64,000 bases of DNA from assembly GCF_027889715.1 (NCBI RefSeq), contig NZ_JAPJZH010000001.1:124001-188000 (forward strand). Reading direction: 5' to 3'. The translations under genes were made by a program, and so were the position numbers. How positions within the stretch are numbered: the first letter of the stretch is position 1; each line of letters begins with the position of its first letter. Below, piece by piece: positions 16,587 through 27,708 of the stretch. The notes under the pieces were generated by a model. The model made no database searches. It was not told the DNA's origin and saw nothing but the letters and a program-made list of their open reading frames with translations. Source of the stretch: Allohoeflea poritis (lineage in GTDB: Bacteria > Pseudomonadota > Alphaproteobacteria > Rhizobiales > Rhizobiaceae).

Positions 16587-18067
16587 CAGCGCACCACTTG
16601 CCGAAGCCTGCGTCCGTTTCGGGTAATTTCGAACTGCCAGAATGCGGGATCCTGCGCGATGGCCGCAGCGACATCGCTCGCCTGCCGCATCGTTTCGCCA
16701 TTGATCTCGACCAGAATATCGCGCGGCCGTAATCCGTACCGGTTGGCGGGCGAACCGCGCTCGACTTCCTTCACGACCACGCCTCTGATGTTGAGCGGCA
16801 GCCGAAGCTGTTCTGCAATGCGGGGATCGATATCGACAACCACGGAGCCTGCGAACGGGTTTTCGCCCGTTATGCGCAATTCGCCCGGACGCTGCGGATC
16901 GCGCGGCTCACCGAGCCTGACCTTCAACCTGCGGACGGTAGAGCGCGAGATGACCTCAAGCTCGATCACCTTGCCGACGCCGGACGTCGCAAGACGATAG
17001 CCAAGGGCGTCGGGATGCTGGACGGTCCAGCCATCCAGGCTGATCACCAGATCGCCGACCCTCAGGCCACCCTTGTGCGCGGGGCCTTCCCTTACGACAT
17101 CCGTGACAATCGCGCCGAACGCACGCTCCATGCCGAGCGCTTCGGCCATATCAGCAGTGACCGGAACAAAAGATGCGCCGATGAAAGGCCGCAGGAATTC
17201 GTCCTCGCCGCTACGGGCCGCGTCAACGACGGCGCGAACCATATTGGCCGGAATGGCAAAACCGATCCCATTGGATCCGCCGGAACGCGAGAATATGGCG
17301 GTGTTGATGCCGACCAGCCGCCCGTTCATGTCGATCAGCGCGCCGCCCGAGTTGCCGGGATTGATCGCTGCATCCGTCTGGATGAAGAAACCGAAGTCGG
17401 AGATACCGACACCGTTTCGCGCCAGGGCGGACACAATGCCGCTGGTGACGGTCTGCCCGACACCGAAGGGGTTGCCGATTGCCAAAAGCACGTCGCCGAC
17501 TTCCAGACGATCGGAATCGCTGTAGTCGATCGCCGTGAACGGTTCCGAATTGTCGATCTTGAGAACAGCGAGATCCACCCGCTTGTCCTTCAGCAGCACC
17601 CGGCTCGGATATTCGCGCCCATCGGCCAGGGCGATCCTGATCTCGTCGGCCCCGTCAATCACATGATTGTTCGTTACCACAATGCCCGAAGCGTCCACGA
17701 TAACCCCGGAACCGAGCGAGGATTGGCGCTGCGAACGGCCGGGAGGCCCCTGCCCGAAGAAGCGCTCGAAGAAGGGATCGCCGGCAAATGGCGAGCGGGT
17801 GCGGACCATGCGCTCGGCGTAGACATTGACGACGGCAGGCGCCGCGAGCTTGACCAGCGGGGCATAGGAATATTGCAGCGCCGGACGCGATGGCGGCACG
17901 ACACGCTGCGGCTCGTTGGCCCTGTTACCGGATTTTCCAAGAATCTCGGAAATCACGCCGCGCAGCCTATCGGTTGCCGGCTGTTCCTGGGCACCGGAGA
18001 CCGGCAGCATGATTCCGATGGCAGCGATGGCGAGGACGATCAGTCCGGCCCATCTGTATCGGCGCAT
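16586..18067 (-). CDS. DegP/HtrA-family periplasmic serine protease
   Basis: A 493-residue Do-family protease. A signal peptide (residues 1-26, basic RRYR then a hydrophobic run ending VSGA) exports it. The protease domain has the intact triad His135 (TNNHVI), Asp165 (DLAVLK) and Ser240 (GNSGGALID), followed by two PDZ domains (about 290-385 and 400-490). It degrades misfolded envelope proteins. GGAGGG lies six bases before the ATG, and a good promoter stands at 18096-18124. It leads an operon with rarA. DegQ/MucD naming is possible; the exact orthologue is not certain. Confidence 0.92.
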   Translation of the reverse strand: MRRYRWAGLIVLAIAAIGIMLPVSGAQEQPATDRLRGVISEILGKSGNRANEPQRVVPPSRPALQYSYAPLVKLAAPAVVNVYAERMVRTRSPFAGDPFFERFFGQGPPGRSQRQSSLGSGVIVDASGIVVTNNHVIDGADEIRIALADGREYPSRVLLKDKRVDLAVLKIDNSEPFTAIDYSDSDRLEVGDVLLAIGNPFGVGQTVTSGIVSALARNGVGISDFGFFIQTDAAINPGNSGGALIDMNGRLVGINTAIFSRSGGSNGIGFAIPANMVRAVVDAARSGEDEFLRPFIGASFVPVTADMAEALGMERAFGAIVTDVVREGPAHKGGLRVGDLVISLDGWTVQHPDALGYRLATSGVGKVIELEVISRSTVRRLKVRLGEPRDPQRPGELRITGENPFAGSVVVDIDPRIAEQLRLPLNIRGVVVKEVERGSPANRYGLRPRDILVEINGETMRQASDVAAAIAQDPAFWQFEITRNGRRLRQVVR

Positions 18068-18095
18068 TCGATTCCCTCCAATAGAATCCCTATCC

Positions 18096-18124
18096 TATAT
18101 AAATAGTGAGCAATTACCGATCAA
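18096..18124 (-). promoter_or_regulatory. sigma-70-type promoter of the HtrA-rarA operon
   Basis: On the minus strand TTGATC (18119-18124) and TATATA (18096-18101) are separated by 17 bases. The start codon is at 18067, giving a leader of about 20-25 bases with GGAGGG. The position directly after the ribosomal-operon terminator supports an independent transcription unit. Confidence 0.5.
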
Positions 18125-18164
18125 AAAGGCTGGAGCAAGACAAGTCGAAATCATCTACAAAACG

Positions 18165-18190
18165 AAAAAAGGCCGGGGCAAAACCCGGCC
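18165..18190 (-). terminator. rho-independent terminator after rplQ
   Basis: On the minus strand a GC-rich stem (GGCCGGG paired with CCCGGCC, loop TTTTGC-like) is followed directly by six T. It lies 25 bases after the rplQ stop and closes the long str-S10-spc-alpha run. Confidence 0.85.
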
Positions 18191-18214
18191 TGTTCAGCTT
18201 TCAGGTTGCAGTTC

Positions 18215-18646
18215 TTACGCTGCTTCGGTTTCCTCGGTGGCCTCTTCCGCCTCGATGCGGGCAAGGTCCTTCGCGCCCTTGGCATCCGCATCGCGGTCGA
18301 CGAATTCAACGACGGCAAGCGGTGCATTGTCACCCTTGCGGAAGCCGGCTTTCATGATGCGGATATAGCCGCCGTGACGGTCGGCATAGCGGGTGGCAAT
18401 TGTGTCGAACAGCTTGCGCACCATTTCGACATCGCGGACCTTCGAGATCGCCTGGCGGCGGGCATGCAGGTCTCCCCGCTTGCCGAGCGTGACAAGTTTC
18501 TCGACGATCGGACGGATTTCCTTGGCCTTCGGCAAGGTGGTGACGATCTGTTCGTGCTCGATCAGGGACGCCGCCATGTTGGCAAACATTGCCTTGCGGT
18601 GGCTGGCGGTCCGGTTCAGCTTGCGGCCTGACTTACGGTGGCGCAT
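18215..18646 (-). CDS. rplQ: 50S ribosomal protein L17
   Basis: 143 residues. The bL17 core begins [20 protein letters not shown] and continues with the conserved [20 protein letters not shown]-like stretch. The C-terminus has an acidic, Glu-rich tail ([15 protein letters not shown]) common in alphaproteobacterial L17. It is the last gene of the alpha operon, directly after rpoA. Confidence 0.97.
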   Translation of the reverse strand: MRHRKSGRKLNRTASHRKAMFANMAASLIEHEQIVTTLPKAKEIRPIVEKLVTLGKRGDLHARRQAISKVRDVEMVRKLFDTIATRYADRHGGYIRIMKAGFRKGDNAPLAVVEFVDRDADAKGAKDLARIEAEEATEETEAA

Positions 18647-18685
18647 GAGCCTTCTCCTAAATTGCGGGCGCGCCCGCGGGTTCGG

Positions 18686-19696
18686 TTAGTATTGGTCCTC
18701 GTAGCGCTTGGCGAGATCTTCGATGTTTTCCGGCGGCCATGCGGGAACTTCCATGCCAAGATGGAGCCCCATGGAAGCCAGAACTTCCTTGATCTCGTTA
18801 AGCGACTTGCGTCCGAAGTTCGGTGTACGCAGCATTTCCGCCTCGGTCTTCTGAATCAGATCGCCGATGTAAACGATGTTGTCGTTCTTCAGGCAGTTCG
18901 CGGAGCGTACGGACAGTTCCAGTTCGTCGACTTTCTTGAGCAGAGCCGGGTTGAAAGCCAGTTCCGTTGCCTGGACTTCCTCGACCTCTTTCTGCGGCTC
19001 GTCGAAGTTGATGAACACGCCGAGCTGGTCCTGCAGGATGCGGGCGGCGAATGCGATCGCATCCTCGCCGGAAACCGAGCCGTCGGTCTCGAGCGTCATC
19101 GTCAGACGGTCATAGTCGAGAACCTGGCCCTCACGGGTGTTCTCGACCTTGTAGGAGACCTTCTTGACCGGCGAATAGAGGCTGTCGACCGGAATGAGGC
19201 CGATCGGCGCGTCTTCGGCGCGGTTGCGGTCGGCCGGCACGTAGCCCTTGCCGTTCTGAACCGTGAACTCCATGCGGATCTCGGCGCCCTCATCGAGAGT
19301 GCAGATGACGTGCTCGGGATTGAGAATCTCGATGTCACCGACCGTCTGGATGTCACCGGCAACCACGGTGCCGGGGCCCTGCTTGCGCACGACCATGCGC
19401 TTGGGCTCGTCGCCTTCCATGCCGATGGCGATTTCCTTGATGTTGAGGACGATGTCCGTGACATCTTCGCGTACACCCGGGATGGACGAGAATTCATGCA
19501 GAACGCCGTCGATCTGGACCGCGGTGACGGCAGCGCCGCGCAGCGACGACAGCAGCACACGACGCAGGGCATTGCCGAGCGTCAATCCGAAGCCGCGTTC
19601 AAGCGGTTCGGCAACCAGGGTCGCCTTTGTGCGGCCCGCAGCGCTGAACTCGATCTTGTTCGGCTTAATCAGTTCCTGCCAGTTTTTCTGGATCAT
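18686..19696 (-). CDS. rpoA: RNA polymerase alpha subunit
   Basis: 336 residues with both alpha domains: the N-terminal assembly domain ([20 protein letters not shown], dimer interface) and the C-terminal DNA- and activator-binding domain (about 255-320: [20 protein letters not shown], then [18 protein letters not shown]). The length is standard for Rhizobiales. It lies between rpsK and rplQ as in the usual alpha operon. Confidence 0.98.
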   Translation of the reverse strand: MIQKNWQELIKPNKIEFSAAGRTKATLVAEPLERGFGLTLGNALRRVLLSSLRGAAVTAVQIDGVLHEFSSIPGVREDVTDIVLNIKEIAIGMEGDEPKRMVVRKQGPGTVVAGDIQTVGDIEILNPEHVICTLDEGAEIRMEFTVQNGKGYVPADRNRAEDAPIGLIPVDSLYSPVKKVSYKVENTREGQVLDYDRLTMTLETDGSVSGEDAIAFAARILQDQLGVFINFDEPQKEVEEVQATELAFNPALLKKVDELELSVRSANCLKNDNIVYIGDLIQKTEAEMLRTPNFGRKSLNEIKEVLASMGLHLGMEVPAWPPENIEDLAKRYEDQY

Positions 19697-19792
19697 TTGA
19701 TTACCTTCCGTTCCTTACCACCATCCAATCGTGGCAACAGAGCTGGAGCGCCGAGCGGAGCGGATACCCGCTCATCGGCAGACGATCGCACG

Positions 19793-20182
19793 TTAGACGC
19801 GCCGCTTCTTGCGCGGACGGCATCCATTGTGCGGGATAGGCGTGACATCGCGGATTGACGTGATGGTAAAGCCGGCGGCCTGCAGTGCGCGCAGCGCCGA
19901 TTCACGTCCGGAGCCGGGTCCGCAGACCTCGACCTCAAGCGACTTCATTCCGTGTTCCTGCGCCTTCTTGGCACAGTCCTCGGCAGCAATCTGCGCCGCA
20001 AACGGCGTCGACTTGCGCGAACCCTTGAAACCCTTGGCACCGGCGGACGACCAGGCAATCGCATTGCCCTGCGCGTCGGTGATGGTGATCATGGTGTTGT
20101 TGAACGTCGAATTCACGTGGGCAACGCCCGACGAGATATTCTTGCGCTCGCGACGGCGAACGCGTGTGGCTTCCTTTGCCAT
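19793..20182 (-). CDS. rpsK: 30S ribosomal protein S11
   Basis: 129 residues. Contains the uS11 blocks [40 protein letters not shown] and the C-terminal [19 protein letters not shown]11 sits on the platform of the 30S subunit. It lies between rpsM and rpoA. Confidence 0.98.
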   Translation of the reverse strand: MAKEATRVRRRERKNISSGVAHVNSTFNNTMITITDAQGNAIAWSSAGAKGFKGSRKSTPFAAQIAAEDCAKKAQEHGMKSLEVEVCGPGSGRESALRALQAAGFTITSIRDVTPIPHNGCRPRKKRRV

Positions 20183-20324
20183 TACGACCCTTTCATCGAT
20201 CTCTACACCGCCGTAATTCCAGCGGCTCCACCAGCCGGGGCGCTATGACCGCCCCAACAATTCTTACGCAAAAAGCCGGCTTCCCGATCAAGGAGCCGAC
20301 CCTTACCGGAGCGTTTCCGGCTGC

Positions 20325-20693
20325 TTACTTCTTCTTGCCTGCGATCGCCTTTGCCGGACCCTTGCGGGTGCGGGCATTGGTGTGCGTGCGCTGACCGCGA
20401 ACCGGCAGGTTGCGGCGATGGCGCAGACCGCGATAGCAGCCCAGATCCATCAGGCGCTTGATGTTCATCGCCGTCTCGCGGCGCAGATCGCCTTCGACCT
20501 GGTAGTCGCGGTCGATCGCTTCACGGACCTGGATGACTTCGGCATCCGAGAGTTCGTTGACACGGCGCTCAGCAGGAATACCGACCTTTTCGGTAATCTG
20601 CTTGGCAAATGCCGGTCCGATCCCGTGAATATACTGCAGCGCGATGACGACGCGCTTGTTCGTTGGAATGTTGACGCCAGCGATACGGGCCAC
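20325..20693 (-). CDS. rpsM: 30S ribosomal protein S13
   Basis: 122 residues, starting [20 protein letters not shown], with the helix-hairpin-helix region [13 protein letters not shown] and the basic tail [21 protein letters not shown]13 forms the intersubunit bridge with L5. It directly follows adk; the L36 gene that separates these in enterobacteria is absent here, as usual for Rhizobiales. Confidence 0.98.
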   Translation of the reverse strand: MARIAGVNIPTNKRVVIALQYIHGIGPAFAKQITEKVGIPAERRVNELSDAEVIQVREAIDRDYQVEGDLRRETAMNIKRLMDLGCYRGLRHRRNLPVRGQRTHTNARTRKGPAKAIAGKKK

Positions 20694-20942
20694 GTCTAGT
20701 CTCCTTGCCTTCCAAGCCAGAATGGCCTGGCCGGTTTGATATGCAGCCGCCGGGCTGCTGGTTGCTCATAGCCGGGACATGTATAAGCGATCAGCCCCGG
20801 TTCTCTCTTTCGAAAACCGCGCCAATCGCTCGACAATCTCGAATTGGCGGGTTTCTAACGGACTCGATATGCAATCGTCAACAGTCCAGGTGCCTAAAAT
20901 CAGGCGCAATGCGTATTTTTGGCGAATAAATTCCCCACAGGC

Positions 20943-21593
20943 TCACAGTGTGGCCAGCAGATTGTCGATCTGCGCCGTGACATCATCGATATTGGCCATA
21001 CCGTCAACCGGCCTGATCAGGCCTTTTGCATAGTAATAGCCCAACAGCGGCGACGTTTCCTTGTAATAGGCCTGCAGCCGCGTGCGCACGGTATCCGGTT
21101 TGTCGTCCGGGCGCCGCTTGAACTCGGTCGAGCCGCATTTGTCGCAAACGCCTTCCTGGGCAGGTTTCAGAAATTCATCATGATAGCCGGCACCGCAATT
21201 GGCGCAGGTGTAGCGGCCTGCAATGCGATCGACGAGCACGTCGTCATCGACCTGCATCTCGATCACGGCCGACAAGGGCATGTCCTTTGCTTCAAGCATT
21301 GCCGCGACCGCATCCGCCTGGGCAAGTGTGCGCGGGTAGCCGTCGAGGATAAACCCGTTCTGACAATCCGGCTGGTCGAGGCGCTCCGACACGATGGCAT
21401 TGACGATATCGTCCGAGACAAGCTTGCCCGCATCCATGACCGCCTTTGCGCGCAGCCCGACCTCGGTGCCGGCCGCCACAGCCGCCCTCAACATGTCGCC
21501 GGTCGAAAGCTGGGGTATGCCGTGCTTTTCCACCAGCCTGTGTGCCTGGGTCCCCTTCCCCGCACCCGGCGGGCCGAGCAAAATCAGTCTCAT
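20943..21593 (-). CDS. adk: adenylate kinase with Cys4 (zinc-type) LID
   Basis: 216 residues. P-loop [10 protein letters not shown] (about 7-16), NMP-binding segment and a long LID domain carrying four cysteines as CANC and CDKC, about 20 residues apart. Such tetracysteine LIDs bind zinc in Gram-positive enzymes and in Paracoccus, unlike the E. coli enzyme. The enzyme interconverts ATP + AMP and 2 ADP. Its start overlaps the secY stop by four bases. Confidence 0.97.
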   Translation of the reverse strand: MRLILLGPPGAGKGTQAHRLVEKHGIPQLSTGDMLRAAVAAGTEVGLRAKAVMDAGKLVSDDIVNAIVSERLDQPDCQNGFILDGYPRTLAQADAVAAMLEAKDMPLSAVIEMQVDDDVLVDRIAGRYTCANCGAGYHDEFLKPAQEGVCDKCGSTEFKRRPDDKPDTVRTRLQAYYKETSPLLGYYYAKGLIRPVDGMANIDDVTAQIDNLLATL

Positions 21594-22930
21594 CGTCCCC
21601 TCTTTCCTCCCCGAAGCTTGGATTTCTTGATCAGCCCCTCATATTGCTGGGCGATCAGATGGCCTTGAACCTGTGCGACGGTATCGAGTGTCACGCTGAC
21701 GACGATCAGAAGCGATGTCCCGCCGAGATAGAACGGAATGCCGGTCTGGGCGATCAGCACCTCGGGCAGAAGACAGACGAAGATAAGGTAGATCGCGCCG
21801 ACAACCGTGATGCGTGTCAGCACGAAGTCGATATATTCGGCCGTGCGCTCACCCGGCCGGATGCCGGGAATGAACCCGCCATGGCTCTTCAGATTGTCAG
21901 CCGTATCCTTCGGATTGAAGACGACGGCCGTGTAGAAGAAGGCAAAGAAGCCGATCATGACGGCATAGAAGAGCATGTAGAGCGGCTGGCCGTGACCAAG
22001 CAGCGCCAGCACCGTCGTCGCCCATCCGGGCAGATCGGTCGTGCCGGAGAAGCCGGCCAACGTCGCCGGCAGCAACAGCAGCGAAGAAGCGAAGATCGGC
22101 GGGATGACACCGGCCGTGTTGAGCTTCAACGGCAGGTGCGAGGAATCGCCCTGGAACATGCGATTGCCGACCTGGCGCTTGGGATACTGAATCAACAGCC
22201 GCCGCTGCGCGCGCTCCATGAAGACGATGAAGGCGATGACCGCGATGGCGATGACGATGACCATGATGATCAGGCCGGTCGACATCGCGCCCGTGCGGCC
22301 GAGTTCCAGCATGCTGGCGATGGCGCCGGGCAGCGCGGCGACAATGCCGGCGAAGATGATCAGCGAAATACCGTTGCCGATGCCGCGTGCGGTGATCTGC
22401 TCACCGAGCCACATGAGGAACATGGTGCCGCCGACAAGCGTTATGACCGTTGAAATGCGGAAGAACCAGCCCGGGTCGGTGACAATATTCGTGCCGGATT
22501 CCAACCCGATCGAGATCCCGTAGGCCTGCATGGTCGCCAGAAGCACGGTTCCGTAACGCGTATACTGGTTTATGACCTTGCGGCCCTGCTCGCCTTCCTT
22601 CTTCAGTTGTTCGAGCGTCGGCACCACCGACGTCATCAACTGCATGATAATGGAGGCGGAAATATACGGCATGATGCCGAGTGCGAAGATCGCCATACGC
22701 TCCACGGCGCCGCCGGCAAACATGTTGAACAGCCCGAGGACGCCGCCAGCCTGCTGCGCAAACGCCTGCGCAAATGCTTCGGGGTTGATTCCGGGCAGCG
22801 GGATATAGGTGCCCAGCCGATAGACCAGAAGCGCACCCAGGGTAAACCAGATGCGCTTCTTGAGATCCTCGGCTTTCGCGAAGGCAGAAAAATTCAGATT
22901 GGCTGCGAGTTGTTCGGCTGCAGATGCCAT
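21590..22930 (-). CDS. secY: protein translocase channel subunit SecY
   Basis: 446 residues with ten membrane spans. Recognisable landmarks are [20 protein letters not shown] at TM1, the plug region, [16 protein letters not shown], and the cytoplasmic [20 protein letters not shown] loop that contacts SecA or the ribosome. It lies in the spc operon before adk. The gap of 215 bases back to rplO shows a weak inverted repeat (GCCCATTG/CAACGGGC) but no gene. Confidence 0.97.
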   Translation of the reverse strand: MASAAEQLAANLNFSAFAKAEDLKKRIWFTLGALLVYRLGTYIPLPGINPEAFAQAFAQQAGGVLGLFNMFAGGAVERMAIFALGIMPYISASIIMQLMTSVVPTLEQLKKEGEQGRKVINQYTRYGTVLLATMQAYGISIGLESGTNIVTDPGWFFRISTVITLVGGTMFLMWLGEQITARGIGNGISLIIFAGIVAALPGAIASMLELGRTGAMSTGLIIMVIVIAIAVIAFIVFMERAQRRLLIQYPKRQVGNRMFQGDSSHLPLKLNTAGVIPPIFASSLLLLPATLAGFSGTTDLPGWATTVLALLGHGQPLYMLFYAVMIGFFAFFYTAVVFNPKDTADNLKSHGGFIPGIRPGERTAEYIDFVLTRITVVGAIYLIFVCLLPEVLIAQTGIPFYLGGTSLLIVVSVTLDTVAQVQGHLIAQQYEGLIKKSKLRGGKRGR

Positions 22931-23145
22931 ACGAAATCTCCGAGAGACCCGGCCCCATTTACCACGACGATACGGACATACCGCAGGACAGGGTCACCTT
23001 TGCTGTTGTCGGGGCGTTTGTGCAATAGGACATAATGACCATGCGACGTACGCCCCTTCATTGACGCCCACAATGGGTAACTTGCGTGCGTCACCCATAT
23101 GGGAACAAAAGAGCCCATTGCAAATCACAACGGGCCACCTTCTGT

Positions 23146-23625
23146 TTACTCGGCAGCCTCGGCGGCCGCGCCGGTGATCTTGATCGATCCGCCGGCCTTT
23201 TCAATCTTCTCGATCGCCGATTTGGAAGCACCGGCAACTTCGAGCTTGAGCTTGGCCTTCAATTCGCCGTCCGACAGGATGCGAACGCCGTCTTTCTCGC
23301 GACGAATGACGCCCGCTTCAAGCAGCGCAGCCGCATCGACCGTCTTCTTGGCGTCGAGCTTCTTCGCATCCACGGCAGTCTGAAGCCGGCCCAAGGAAAC
23401 GATATTGAAGTCCTTCTTGAATATGTTCACGAAGCCACGCTTGGGAAGCCGGCGGTAGATCGGCATCTGGCCGCCTTCAAATCCGTTGATGGCAACGCCG
23501 GAACGCGATTTCTGGCCCTTGACGCCGCGGCCGCTTGTCTTGCCCTTGCCGGAACCGATGCCCCGACCGACACGCTTGCGATTTTGCGTGGCGCCTTCGT
23601 TGTCACGAATGTCGTTCAGTTTCAT
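23146..23625 (-). CDS. rplO: 50S ribosomal protein L15
   Basis: 159 residues, starting [20 protein letters not shown] with the Gly/Arg/Lys-rich [20 protein letters not shown] extension that threads into 23S rRNA, and the [17 protein letters not shown] block. It lies between rpmD and secY in the spc operon. Confidence 0.98.
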   Translation of the reverse strand: MKLNDIRDNEGATQNRKRVGRGIGSGKGKTSGRGVKGQKSRSGVAINGFEGGQMPIYRRLPKRGFVNIFKKDFNIVSLGRLQTAVDAKKLDAKKTVDAAALLEAGVIRREKDGVRILSDGELKAKLKLEVAGASKSAIEKIEKAGGSIKITGAAAEAAE

Positions 23626-23639
23626 GTTTTCAACTCCCC

Positions 23640-23840
23640 TCAGCCTTCGTCGACGACGCGCACGAGGTGACTGACCTTGCGGATCATGCCGCGCACGGCC
23701 GGGGTATCTTCCAGGGTGCGGCGGCGGTGCATCTTGTTCAGTCCGAGTCCGACCAGCGTCTGACGCTGCTCGGCCGGGCGGCGGATTGGGCTACCGATCT
23801 GCTCGACGGTAACCGTCTTGCCCTTTTTCTTTTCAGCCAT
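23640..23840 (-). CDS. rpmD: 50S ribosomal protein L30
   Basis: 66 residues with the short uL30 fold: [20 protein letters not shown], then [20 protein letters not shown] and a C-terminal [14 protein letters not shown]. It lies between rpsE and rplO, 14 bases from each side. Confidence 0.97.
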   Translation of the reverse strand: MAEKKKGKTVTVEQIGSPIRRPAEQRQTLVGLGLNKMHRRRTLEDTPAVRGMIRKVSHLVRVVDEG

Positions 23841-23854
23841 GACAGTCCGCTTCC

Positions 23855-24415
23855 TTACTCTTCATTGCCGATGATGGATGCGCGGCGTGCCTGCAGCGTC
23901 GAATATTTGATGCCGCGCTGTGCAGCGATATCCTTGGGGTGCATCTGGTGCTTGAGCGCATCGAACGTGGCGCGAACCATGTTGTACGGGTTCGAGGATC
24001 CGGTCGACTTGGCAACCACATCCTGCATGCCGAGCGTTTCGAAAACAGCACGCATCGGACCACCCGCGATGATACCGGTACCGGGCTTGGCGGAACGCAG
24101 CAGGACCTTGCCGGCGCCGTGGCGGCCGCTCACGTCATGGTGCAGCGTGCGGCCGGACCGCAGCGGCACGAAAATCATGTTGCGCTTGGCAGCTTCGGTC
24201 GCCTTACGGATCGCTTCCGGCACTTCACGGGCCTTGCCGTGACCGAAGCCGACGCGGCCCTTCTGGTCGCCGACAACCACCAGTGCAGCGAAACCGAAGC
24301 GGCGGCCGCCCTTGACGACCTTCGCGACGCGGTTGATGTGTACGAGCTTGTCGACGAATTCGCTGTCGCGCTCGTCCTCCTTACCGCGATTGTCGCGGCG
24401 TGCTTCTCTTGCCAT
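23855..24415 (-). CDS. rpsE: 30S ribosomal protein S5
   Basis: 186 residues. The dsRBD-like N-terminal domain ([20 protein letters not shown]) and C-terminal domain ([20 protein letters not shown]) are complete. S5 shapes the mRNA entry channel and decoding accuracy. The Lys/Gly loop residues are the usual ones, so no spectinomycin-resistance change is evident. Confidence 0.98.
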   Translation of the reverse strand: MAREARRDNRGKEDERDSEFVDKLVHINRVAKVVKGGRRFGFAALVVVGDQKGRVGFGHGKAREVPEAIRKATEAAKRNMIFVPLRSGRTLHHDVSGRHGAGKVLLRSAKPGTGIIAGGPMRAVFETLGMQDVVAKSTGSSNPYNMVRATFDALKHQMHPKDIAAQRGIKYSTLQARRASIIGNEE

Positions 24416-24457
24416 TGTCCTTGTCCTTTTTCTTTTCCGGGTGCAACGGGCAGTTGG

Positions 24458-24820
24458 TTAGAAATTCAGGCCGGCTTCACGCGCGGCTTCCGCCAGCGCC
24501 TTGATACGGCCGTGATAGATGAATGCGCCGCGATCGAAGACCACTTCCTTGACGCCCGCCTTGGAGGCGCGCTCGGCAACGAGCTTGCCGACGGCGGCGG
24601 CGGCATCCTTGTCGGCGCCGGTCTTCAGCTTCTTGCGCAGATCGGCATCAAGCGTGGAAGCGGCGACAATGGTATTGCCGGCCTCATCGTCGATGATCTG
24701 GGCATAGATGTTCTTCGAAGAACGGTGAACCGACAGGCGCGGACGCCCGTCGGCGACCGATTTGAGCTGGCGGCGGACACGCGCGGCACGACGCGCAAGT
24801 GTTTCTTTCCTGCTGGCCAT
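24458..24820 (-). CDS. rplR: 50S ribosomal protein L18
   Basis: 120 residues. The basic N-terminus ([20 protein letters not shown]) and the [20 protein letters not shown] block are typical of uL18, which binds 5S rRNA with L5. It is spaced normally between rplF and rpsE. Confidence 0.98.
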   Translation of the reverse strand: MASRKETLARRAARVRRQLKSVADGRPRLSVHRSSKNIYAQIIDDEAGNTIVAASTLDADLRKKLKTGADKDAAAAVGKLVAERASKAGVKEVVFDRGAFIYHGRIKALAEAAREAGLNF

Positions 24821-24832
24821 TTTGCGTAATCC

Positions 24833-25366
24833 TTACTTCTTCTTGCCTTCTTTGCGGACAATCCGCTCTTCGGCATATTTGACGCCCTTGCCCTTGTAGG
24901 GCTCCGGCTTGCGGAAACGGCGGATCTCGGAAGCGACCTGGCCAACCTGCTGCTTGTCGATACCGGTAACCACAATCTCGGTCGGTTTCGGGCAGGCAAT
25001 CGAGATGCCGTCCGGCGTTTCGTAAATCACATCGTGGCTGAAACCCAGCGCAAGCTGCAGGTTTTTGCCCTGCATGGACGCGCGATAGCCAACGCCGTTG
25101 ATTTCCAGCTTGCGCTCATAACCGTCGGAGACGCCGGTGATGATGTTTTCAATCATCGTGCGGCTCATGCCCCACTTGGAGCGTGAATCCTTCGACTGGT
25201 CGACCGGGGAAACCACGACCTGATTTTCTTCCATTTTTACAAGAACTTCGTCATTGACGACGAAGCTCAACTCACCCTTCGGTCCCTTGGCGGTGACCTT
25301 CTGTCCCTCGACAGTCGCAGTGACGCCGGCGGGAACCGAAACGGGCTTTTTACCGATACGAGACAT
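24833..25366 (-). CDS. rplF: 50S ribosomal protein L6
   Basis: 177 residues, starting [20 protein letters not shown]. It has two repeated alpha/beta domains and the signature [20 protein letters not shown] near the C-terminus. L6 is near the sarcin-ricin loop and factor-binding site. It lies between rpsH and rplR. Confidence 0.98.
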   Translation of the reverse strand: MSRIGKKPVSVPAGVTATVEGQKVTAKGPKGELSFVVNDEVLVKMEENQVVVSPVDQSKDSRSKWGMSRTMIENIITGVSDGYERKLEINGVGYRASMQGKNLQLALGFSHDVIYETPDGISIACPKPTEIVVTGIDKQQVGQVASEIRRFRKPEPYKGKGVKYAEERIVRKEGKKK

Positions 25367-25404
25367 TTTTCAAACCTGTCTGACCGTTATGGAGGCCCGT
25401 CACA

Positions 25405-25803
25405 TCAGAAGATGTGACAGAGAACCTCGCCACCAACATTCTGTTCACGCGCCTCGTGGTCGGCCATCACGCCTTTCGGGGTGGAAAGGATGGAGATGCC
25501 GAGGCCGTTCGAGACCTGCGGAATGGATTTCACCGAGACATAGACGCGGCGGCCCGGCTTGGAAACGCGAGCGATTTCGCGAATGACCGGAGCGCCCTCA
25601 AAATACTTGAGTTCGATGTTGATCTCGGATTTGCCGTTGTCGTATTTGACCTCGGAATATCCGCGGATATAGCCCTCGGACTGCAGCACGTCCAGAACGC
25701 GGGCGCGCAGCTTGGAGGCCGGGGTCGAAACCGTCGCCTTGCGGCGACCGGCTGCGTTACGGATACGGGTGAGCATATCGCCCAGCGGATCAGTCATAGC
25801 CAT
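25405..25803 (-). CDS. rpsH: 30S ribosomal protein S8
   Basis: 132 residues with the N-terminal [20 protein letters not shown] and the C-terminal [20 protein letters not shown], ending GGEVLCHIF, diagnostic of uS8. In enterobacteria S8 represses the spc operon through the L5 region; the equivalent site was not examined here. Confidence 0.98.
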   Translation of the reverse strand: MAMTDPLGDMLTRIRNAAGRRKATVSTPASKLRARVLDVLQSEGYIRGYSEVKYDNGKSEINIELKYFEGAPVIREIARVSKPGRRVYVSVKSIPQVSNGLGISILSTPKGVMADHEAREQNVGGEVLCHIF

Positions 25804-25815
25804 TTGCCTGTCTCC

Positions 25816-26121
25816 TTACCAGCTGGACTTTACGACGCCCGGAACGCGACCGAGCGAACCGAGTTCGCGCAGTGCAATACGGGACATCTTGAGCTTGCGA
25901 TAATAGGCGCGCGGACGGCCCGAAACTTCGCAGCGGTTGCGAATGCGGGTCTTCGATCCGTCGCGGGGCATCTCGGCAAGCTTAAGCGTTGCCTTGAACC
26001 GCTCTTCGATCGGCGCTTCCTGGTTCCTGATGATCGCCTTCAGCGCTGCACGCTTTTCGGCATGAGCCGCAACCGTGCGGCGACGGCGCTTGTTCTTTTC
26101 GACTGCGCTAACCTTAGCCAT
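25816..26121 (-). CDS. rpsN: 30S ribosomal protein S14 (zinc-independent)
   Basis: 101 residues, starting [20 protein letters not shown] and ending [18 protein letters not shown]. The CxxC zinc pairs of the short S14 form are missing, so it is the long, zinc-independent form. ATG 26121 gives the family N-terminus; the frame is open further upstream but would run into rplE. Confidence 0.97.
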   Translation of the reverse strand: MAKVSAVEKNKRRRRTVAAHAEKRAALKAIIRNQEAPIEERFKATLKLAEMPRDGSKTRIRNRCEVSGRPRAYYRKLKMSRIALRELGSLGRVPGVVKSSW

Positions 26122-26147
26122 GTCAAATATCCTCTCTACGCTTGCCG

Positions 26148-26705
26148 TTACTGCCGGAACGGGAAGTTGAACTCTGCCAGCAGAGCCCGGGCTTCGTCGT
26201 CCGTCTTGGCGGTCGTACAAACGATGATATCCATGCCCCAGATCTGATCGACCTTGTCATAATCGATCTCCGGAAACACGATGTGTTCCTTGATGCCCAT
26301 GGCGAAATTGCCGTTGCCATCAAAGCTCTTGGGGTTGAGACCCCGAAAGTCGCGAACGCGCGGCAGCGCAATGTTGACCAGGCGATCCATGAATTCATAC
26401 ATGCGCGTCTGACGCAACGTCACCTTGGCACCGATCGGCATGCCTTCGCGGACCTTGAAACCCGCGATCGACTTGCGCGCGTGGGTCACGACGGCCTTCT
26501 GACCTGAAATCGCTGCGAGATCCTCGGCTGCCGCCGCGGGCCTCTTGGAATCCGTTGTTGCTTCGCCAACACCCATGTTGATCACGATTTTCTCAACACG
26601 GGGAATTTCCATGACGTTCTTGTAGGAGAACTTCTCCTGCATGGCCTCGCGAATGCGGTCGCCATATTCGGTCTTGAGCCGCGGCTCGTAATTTGCCTCA
26701 GCCAT
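26148..26705 (-). CDS. rplE: 50S ribosomal protein L5
   Basis: 185 residues. Blocks [20 protein letters not shown], then [20 protein letters not shown] and the late [20 protein letters not shown] match uL5, the 5S-rRNA-binding protein of the central protuberance. Its start overlaps the rplX end by eight bases. Confidence 0.98.
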   Translation of the reverse strand: MAEANYEPRLKTEYGDRIREAMQEKFSYKNVMEIPRVEKIVINMGVGEATTDSKRPAAAAEDLAAISGQKAVVTHARKSIAGFKVREGMPIGAKVTLRQTRMYEFMDRLVNIALPRVRDFRGLNPKSFDGNGNFAMGIKEHIVFPEIDYDKVDQIWGMDIIVCTTAKTDDEARALLAEFNFPFRQ

Positions 26706-27009
26706 CGATTACTTCTCCTGAACGCTTTGCAACGCGAACCTTGCGGCCGTCATCATTGATCTTGAAGCCGATGCGGGTCGGCTTGCCTTCGCTGTCGGCC
26801 ACGGCCAGATTGGACAGGTGGATCGACGCTTCCTTGCTGATGATGCCAGCCTGCTGGGTCTGCGTCTGCTTCTGGTGGCGCCGGACCATGTTGATGCCAC
26901 GGACAAGCGCCCGGTTTTCCTTCGGCATCACCTGGATGACCTCACCTGTGCGGCCTTTGTCCTTGCCGGTCAGTACAACGACACTGTCGCCTTTGCGGAT
27001 CTTCTGCAT
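26698..27009 (-). CDS. rplX: 50S ribosomal protein L24
   Basis: 103 residues with the KOW motif near the N-terminus ([20 protein letters not shown]) and the [20 protein letters not shown] segment. L24 initiates 50S assembly. Its end overlaps the rplE start by eight bases. Confidence 0.97.
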   Translation of the reverse strand: MQKIRKGDSVVVLTGKDKGRTGEVIQVMPKENRALVRGINMVRRHQKQTQTQQAGIISKEASIHLSNLAVADSEGKPTRIGFKINDDGRKVRVAKRSGEVIDG

Positions 27010-27019
27010 CGTTATCTCC

Positions 27020-27388
27020 TTAAAGAACTTCCGGCGCCAGCGAGATGATCTTCATGTGCCGCTTCGCGCGAAGCTCGCGCGGGACCGGCCCGAAGATACG
27101 TGTGCCGATGGGTTCCTGCTTGTTGTCCACCAGGACCGCCGCGTTCTTGTCGAAACGGATGACGCTGCCGTCCTGCCGGCGGATATCCTTGGCCGTGCGC
27201 ACGACGACCGCTTTCATGACATCGCCCTTCTTGACGCGGCCGCGCGGGATGGCTTCCTTGACCGAGACCACAATAATGTCTCCGACGGATGCGTATTTCC
27301 GCTTCGAGCCGCCCAGCACCTTGATGCACATGACACGACGGGCGCCGGAATTGTCAGCGACGTCGAGGTTTGTTTGCATCTGAATCAT
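27020..27388 (-). CDS. rplN: 50S ribosomal protein L14
   Basis: 122 residues, starting [20 protein letters not shown] and carrying the basic loop [20 protein letters not shown] and the C-terminal [20 protein letters not shown] of uL14. It precedes rplX by ten bases. Confidence 0.98.
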   Translation of the reverse strand: MIQMQTNLDVADNSGARRVMCIKVLGGSKRKYASVGDIIVVSVKEAIPRGRVKKGDVMKAVVVRTAKDIRRQDGSVIRFDKNAAVLVDNKQEPIGTRIFGPVPRELRAKRHMKIISLAPEVL

Positions 27389-27465
27389 GTCAGACCGCCT
27401 TCTTTCACTTGCCCGGGGTTTCGTTCGGCCCCGGCGATTTCATTGTCTTGTCGGTTCGGACAAAC

Positions 27466-27696
27466 CTATTCGGTAACCACCGTCCAGCGCTTGTCCTTTG
27501 AGATCGGCGCGCATTCCTGGATGGAAACCTGGTCGCCGGTCTTGAACTGGTTGCTTTCGTCATGCGCCTTGTACTTCTTGGAGCGGCGCACGGTCTTTCT
27601 CATCATCGGGTGGGCAAAGCGACGCTCAACGCTCACGACGATGGTCTTGTCGCTCTTGTCGCTGACGACAGTGCCCTGCAGAATGCGTTTTGGCAT
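27466..27696 (-). CDS. rpsQ: 30S ribosomal protein S17
   Basis: 76 residues with OB-fold blocks [20 protein letters not shown] and [20 protein letters not shown], ending [10 protein letters not shown]. Length and context (rplN downstream, rpmC upstream) are standard for uS17. Confidence 0.97.
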   Translation of the reverse strand: MPKRILQGTVVSDKSDKTIVVSVERRFAHPMMRKTVRRSKKYKAHDESNQFKTGDQVSIQECAPISKDKRWTVVTE

Positions 27697-27708
27697 TTTT
27701 GTCGGTCC

